Below, piece after piece: positions 58,383 through 64,000 of a stretch of DNA of 64,000 nt. Position 1 is the stretch's first letter, and each line of letters begins with the position of its first letter. The DNA is from Hyphodiscus hymeniophilus (lineage: Eukaryota; Ascomycota; Leotiomycetes; Helotiales; Hyphodiscaceae): contig VNKQ01000013.1 in assembly GCA_016508695.1 (NCBI GenBank), forward strand, positions 1,240,001 to 1,304,000, in the 5' to 3' direction. Under the pieces are notes generated by a model. The model was not told the origin of the DNA, made no database searches, and saw only the letters and a list, made by a program, of their open reading frames with translations. The position numbers and the translations under genes were made by a program.

Positions 58383-60351
58383 TTAAGAGCTGGCCTCCTC
58401 TGCTGCCTTTAATGCTACAGCAAATCGTTCCTTTAAGTCGTCCGCATCTTCCAGGCCAACGCTGATACGAATCAGTTCAGCTGGCACACCGAACTGTGCT
58501 GCCCAGTCAAGCTCCAGGAAATGTGCTAAAATAACGTAAGGAGATACCAAGGTAAAATTCGTTCCCAAACTTGGCCCTTTCGCGGTTTCTAGTCGATCAT
58601 AAAAGGCGATAGCTTGAGCAGTGGTATGAAAGGTGAACGAGAGCAGACCACCGTATCCACCATTCTCCGTTCTGCAATCATCGTAATACTTTCGCGTGTC
58701 GTTGTACTTGGGATAGTATACTTTCGTTACGAGAGGACTTGCGCGAAGAATGTCGCAAATGGTCTCTGCGTTGTCGTTGATCTTTCCGATCCTACTAACA
58801 AAGTGCCTGCTGTTGCGTTCCATGAAAAGAACGTCTTCAGCCCAGTAATTATCCACGTACTCTTCTTCTGCAACTGCTTTTAGTGCTCGATAGTATTTTC
58901 CACGTGGATTGAATATGGCGCTACCTCCCATGACGTTGCACTCTCCAGAGAAGATTTTTGTGAGGCTACTAACGACAACATCCGCATAGGGAAGAACGTG
59001 AACATTGATGAAGTTTCCAATCGTTTCATCGACAACGACGGCGAAGTCGTAGGCATCCGCCAACTGCCGAATACGTTTGAGATCAGGGCATTTTAGCATC
59101 GGATTGCCCGGGAACTCGCAAAACAAAGCCATAAATCGCTCCCCTGCTTTTAATCTTGCCTCTAAATCATCCAAATCCTCCGAGGAGCCATGTCCATAAA
59201 AAAGGCATCCCGGACCCCATTTTTCCAAAATCTTGAGAGTATCAACGTAAGGAAAGCCAAAAGAGATGCTCTTCATCGGATTTCTGGCCTTCAGTATCAT
59301 TTGATGAGTCATGAATATTGAGTTCATTCCACATGGATAAAGGTAAACGTCGTCTTCTGAGAGCTCCGCCACTCCTCTTCTGGGGGAAGTTGTCTCCACG
59401 GTTGGCACAGTGGCCAGATCTATTTCACCCATCAAAGATCCGGTAATACGCCGACGAATCGCAGACTTAGCGTTGTCGACAAAGGAGACTCCTAGATTAC
59501 GACCAAAACGCTCTTCAACAAATTGAGAGCTTTCGTTGACCTCCGCTCCGGTTTTCGCCGTCATTTGATGAGTCTCATTGACTTCTTCCACGGACTTGTG
59601 AGACTTTGGAGAGGACTTGTCAATTGAGCCTCTTTGGTATCTTCTCGGGCCTTTGAATGACTTCCCATAACCGTTCGAAGCCGGTTGCAAAGTTTTACGG
59701 TCGACCAAAATTCCTTGTCGAAACAGCTCGTGGCAAAACGCTGCCCTCCTACTCGAAACCCCATCCCCTGAATGCTGCCAGTACTGCTTTGCAATCGCGA
59801 AAAGTTCCTTCGGAAATAAGACGGCTGAGATCGATGGCGATACCTTGGCGAGCGTCTCAGAATCTGCTCTACTCCTGTCCCATACTAGATCAATCACGTG
59901 GACATGATCTGAAGAAATGGATGGCTCTCTAGATAATATGAAGCTTACGCATCTTTCGGCTGGCCTACTCGAAGGAAACAACATTGCTTGCTCTCCAGTC
60001 TTGCCAAGTAATGAGACAGTGTCTTCGGCGAATGCGGCAATGAATTTGTTGATATAGAAGCTTCACCACAAGACGACAATTAGCTAGGACAGCAAGCGAG
60101 AAGAAGGTCGTTGTACCGGGGATATCCAGTGGTCATTTTGCTTAAAACTCGGTCATCGCCTTCTTCGTAGCCAATATTGTCCGCCCATTTTGGCAAAGAC
60201 GCACTCGTCGCCTGTACGTAAATCAGAATGGACTCATGAAAAAAACTTCAGATGTATATTCAATGCGATCGAAGGCTTAACGAAAGCATGCTGAAGAACT
60301 CACATGAGGCGTCAGAGCTGGGATAGATCCTCCAAGCTCAATGATAGACAT
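58383..60351 (-). CDS. Cystathionine gamma-synthase
   Basis: PLP enzyme joining cysteine to an O-acyl-homoserine in transsulfuration toward methionine (fungal STR2 / met-7 type). Minus-strand exons 60351-60304, 60211-60117 and 60060-58383 (606 residues). The first two exons supply MSIIELGGSIPALTPH, ATSASLPKWADNIGYEEGDDRVL and TTGYPRFYI, the characteristic long N-terminus of fungal CGS. The PLP fold has LYPCGMNSIFMTHQ, FGFPYVDTLKIL, CEFPGNPMLKCPDL, VVDETIGNF and the Schiff-base K416 in SSLTKIFSG. The C-terminus LIRISVGLEDADDL is conserved. It is divergent from UTP22 with a short 223-base gap. Confidence 0.94.
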
Positions 60352-60574
60352 TTTGAAAGATGTTGAGGAGAATCAAATCATCTGGGTTGCAAGAAGCATG
60401 AAGTAGTTTCCGCAAGTCGGAGTCACAGATCCAAATTGATAGATTCACTCTCGCTCCGCACCAATATACCCCGCTAAACTAGCCACCCGCGATATGTGGA
60501 GCTACATTGAAACTTTTGGATTTTTTTAGGTGAAGCTTTTCGACGAGAAGAAGAAGTTGCCTTCGCATGTTAGG

Positions 60575-63500
60575 ATGACCGACTTCATGGTGTCGTCCAA
60601 AAGGCGAAAAATCGACCATCACGATGATGATAACAATGCGATCTATGCCGGAGGGTTATACAAAAGCAGCATGTTCAAGCTGCAAGTGGACGAGATGCTG
60701 GCAGAAGTTCAACCAAACTACGAGAAGCGGGCGGGAGTGATAGATGAGGCCTTACGGACGCTCAAGGGCTCGATTGAAAGAATTGAGGATCGAGAGGGAC
60801 TTTCTGTGAGTTTCAAGCTATACTCAGTCACTTACTTATATTCACTTACTTATATCTAATGTACTCGCAGATTCTCGAAGCGACGAAGCTACTACGTAAA
60901 TCCCATAATATCACGATTCCCTTTCCCGATCCCAAGCCTGATGAAAATGCGGCGTACAAACTTGCATATAGGAAGCCCTCGAATGTCAATGTTATTGGAA
61001 GTTATGCGCTCAAGACTATGGTCAGGTCGGAGAATGTGCTAGTTGTGGACATGATTGTCAAGATGCCCGAGTCGATCTTGCAAGAGAAAGACTTCATGAA
61101 CTACCGATACTTCTACAAGAGGGCGTATTATCTGGCTTGTGTTGCTGCGGGTCTTCAAGATGCCGTTTATGACCAATTCTCTCTTGGTTTCGAATATCAA
61201 AATGGAAACAGCCTTCATCCCATATTGGTAGTAAAGTCAAAGTCGAGTGAGTTATAGTGACTGCGAGTTGTGAACAAGCATTGACATTATACAGAAGTTA
61301 AAGCAAGTTCGGAATCAGGTTTCGCCATCAATATTATTCCTGCTGCTCCAGAGGCCTTCTTCTCCGACTCCAAGTTGCATCCCACGAAGAACTCCATCCG
61401 GCCAAAAGAGGTATCAGAAAATGCAACGACAGGGCACGCCCCGTCTCCCTTCTATAACGCCTCTTTGAAATCTGATTCCAACCTCGAACCATATCTGAAG
61501 TTACTACATGCAGCATCAAAGCAGTCTGCTGGCTTCAAAGATTCGTGTATACTTGGCAGGATCTGGCTCCGTCAGCGAGGATTTGGAAGCTGCCTATCGA
61601 AGGGTGGATTTGGCCATTTTGAGTGGGCAGCTCTGACAGCTATATTGCTGAAAGGTGGCGGAACAAGAGGGCACAATGTTTTGTCCCCAGGCTACAGCAG
61701 CTATCAAATGTTCAAAGCCGTCCTGCAATTTCTATCATCGACGGATATGGCGTCAAAGCCTCATTCATATGAAGCACCATCCGATTTTCAGCCTCTGAAA
61801 TCTGACTCACCAATGCTCTATGACGGCCCTCGAGGGCAAAACATTCTTTACAGAATGACTTCCTGGTCTTATACGTTGTTACGAGATGAAGCGAAGACAA
61901 CGCTGGAAATGCTAAATGATGCTGCTTTCGATCAGTTCGAGTCAACATTTATACTGAGGACAGATCAGGCTCTTCAGAGATTTGACTGTTTGATCCGCAT
62001 ACCATATCCGACGCAGACTATAGAGGAGTTCTCTGGCGATCATGTAATCAGTGGGGCCCAGTTTCGTCGCCGACTTTTCGAAGTGTTAAGAGAGGGCTTG
62101 ACAGATCGGGTTAAGCTTATTAATATCCAGGAAGACGTCACACATTCATGGCCTATCAAGTCCTCCGCTCCGTCATCGCCAGAGAAGTCATCGTTTCTGG
62201 TTGCCGTCGTTTTCAATCCAATCAATATAGACCGCCTCGTAGACCACGGGCCATCGGCGGAGGAGAAGAAGAAGGCGGCCAAATACCAGAAATTCTGGGG
62301 CGAGAAAGCAGAATTACGTCGATTTAAGGATGGCAGCATCCTGGAGAGTGTGGTATGGTCACCTGGATCCTCATACTCAGTCTTTCAAGACATCTGCACT
62401 TATCTCACCATGAGACATTTTGGCGCGGATGTGAGTAAAAGCCTCACATTCATTGGTGATAGTCTTCAGACGTCTCTTCCCAGCAAGGGGACAAGCTCGA
62501 AGGCTTTCGAAGCTTTGAAACAGGCCTTCCACGCCTTTGAGAAAGAATTCAGGGATATGGAGAGTTTACCTTTGCAATTGAGGCAACTGTCAGCTATCAG
62601 TCCCCAACTTCGTTACGCCGCCGTCCAACAACCAAATTTCAGTCCTCAGCAACCCATGAATAATCCAGCCGATGTATTGATTCAATTTGAAGGCTCTGGA
62701 AGATGGCCTGACGATGTTGTTGCTATTCAGCGAACGAAAGTTGCTTTTCTACTCAAGATTGGAAGTCTACTTGAAGACTCTAATAGCGACACGACGACTC
62801 GCCTTGGCCTTGAGAATGAAGATCATCCTTTGCAGAACTGCGCGTTTTTAGATGTCATTTATGAGTCTGGAGCAACCTTTCGCTTACGGATCCACAACGA
62901 TCGCGAGCAATTCTTGCTCGAACGCCAAGTTAAAGATAAGCTGACAGACAACCGAGCTCGAGAAGATGCCATAACAGCCTTGTCCATTTACAAAAGAGTG
63001 TTTGTCCAGCTGCCACTCCTTACACAATCGATCACGACCCATTGTACTCGATTTCCCCTATTGTCACCCTCGATTCGTCTAATGAAGCAATGGTTCGATC
63101 GCCATATGCTTTCAAGACATATCAGTGAGGAGCTTATCGAACTTTTCGTCGCACGTACATTCGTACAGCCATATCCTTGGCGGGCACCATCGTCCGCTAT
63201 GTCCGGATTTCTAAGAACCTTGTTGTTTCTATCGAGATGGGATTGGCGTTCAGTCCCATTGATTGTTGATTTCACTGGGACTATGACGAGCAAGGATGTC
63301 GCTTCAATCACTATGCGCCTGGAGGCATGGCGAAAGATTGATCCCGGCATGAATCGAACAGTTCTCTTTGCAGCTTCAAACCACGATGCTCAAGGAACTG
63401 CTTTCACGGATGGAGGGCCTTCAAAGATGGTGGCTGCACGCATGACAGCTCTTGCTCGTTCAGCCTGCAAGCTCATCAAGGATCAAGATATTAATCTAGA

Positions 63501-63939
63501 CCATAGATCTCTTTTCGCATCTTCAACTACCGATTACGATTTTGTGATCCATCTTGCGCCTAAATTTGCGCATGGCGAGGCACGCAAGGCCATGAAGCAG
63601 AAGTTCAAGAATCTTGAGCTACAATCAGAAGCGGACCTGGAGCTGGTTGGATACCACCCTGTGAATGAGTATCTGCAAGAGCTTAAGAGGCTTTACACCA
63701 GCAGCATAATACTCTTTCATAGTGCAACATCTGGACCTATCATAGCTGGTCTGTGGAATCCACAGATTGTGCAACCACGGCCTTTCAAAGTCAATCTGGC
63801 ATATGCCACGCATCCAGAGACGGACGCGGCTAACGAGGAAGAACGGGAGATCAAGCTAGACCAATCCGCAATTCTGTCAGAGATTGCGAGAATCGGAGGA
63901 GATATGGTGTCAAGAATTGAGGTTTTCCACCAATTATGA
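60575..63939 (+). CDS. UTP22: U3 snoRNP / SSU processome protein UTP22 (Nrap family)
   Basis: Nucleolar SSU-processome component for 18S rRNA maturation, partner of Rrp7. Exons 60575-60805, 60871-61246 and 61295-63939 (1083 residues). A basic KRRK near the N-terminus fits nuclear import. Nrap blocks: MFKLQVDEMLAEVQPNY, a nucleotidyltransferase-like region with VNVIGSYALKTMV and DMIVKMPES, YYLACVAAGL, then CILGRIWLRQRGF-GHFEWAALTAILLKGGG. WGEKAELRRFKDGSILESVVW is diagnostic. It ends ARIGGDMVSRIEVFHQL, consistent with a complete C-terminus. Intron 2 has an A|GTGAGT donor with an acceptor in ACAG. ATG 60575 is the first in frame; 60587 is the next option. The right 61 bases of the window are 3' untranslated sequence. 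Confidence 0.94.
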
Positions 63940-64000
63940 TTGTATTGAAGAGGAAAGGATGAACATCCAAGGAAGGACTTTTCAAAGTCCTCGTCAACAC

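Overview
The window comes from the nuclear genome of a filamentous ascomycete (Pezizomycotina). The genes are closely packed on both strands and mostly carry short introns (about 45-120 nt) with GTAAGT-like donors and CTAAC/CTAAT branch sites. The set includes the clock gene frequency and a 2EXR-domain protein, both typical of this group. A leotiomycete-like fungus is my best guess, but that is inference. I see no rRNA, tRNA, CRISPR array or intact transposon. All exon boundaries were worked out by hand from splice signals, reading phase and family conservation; every model closes in frame.

Layout, left to right: a partial secreted Asp-box (sialidase-like) protein (-); mitochondrial peroxiredoxin (+); Ariadne-type RBR ubiquitin ligase (+); exonuclease EXO1 (-) divergent from ribosome-biogenesis factor TMA16 (+); p32/MAM33 (+); a 2EXR protein (+); succinyl-CoA:3-ketoacid CoA transferase (-); a YMC1-like mitochondrial carrier (-); a 2.65-kb upstream region and then the clock gene FRQ (+); a four-exon gene for a 79-residue mitochondrial-type protein (-); a protein tyrosine phosphatase (+); an alpha/beta hydrolase (-); condensin SMC4 (-) divergent from an ELYS-like nuclear-pore protein (+); RINT1/TIP20 (-) divergent from DNA ligase I (+); a gene-poor 2.8-kb stretch with a 17-bp minisatellite and an orphan BCS1-like C-terminus; pyruvate decarboxylase (-) divergent from the cell-wall MAPKKK BCK1 (+); COQ9 (+); SMC6 (-); cystathionine gamma-synthase (-) divergent from UTP22 (+), which ends just before the right edge.

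Most of these are housekeeping genes with no operon-like logic. Two themes stand out. Four chromosome-maintenance genes (EXO1, SMC4, LIG1, SMC6) lie in one 50-kb stretch, and each has an MluI-cell-cycle-box or MCB-like motif just upstream. The frq upstream region has a dense GATC/CGATC cluster resembling light-response elements, plus a leader with upstream ORFs. I did not find a wholly new multi-gene system. The least described items are the 79-residue gene with an 18-nt micro-exon and the degraded region at 41.6-43.0 kb.
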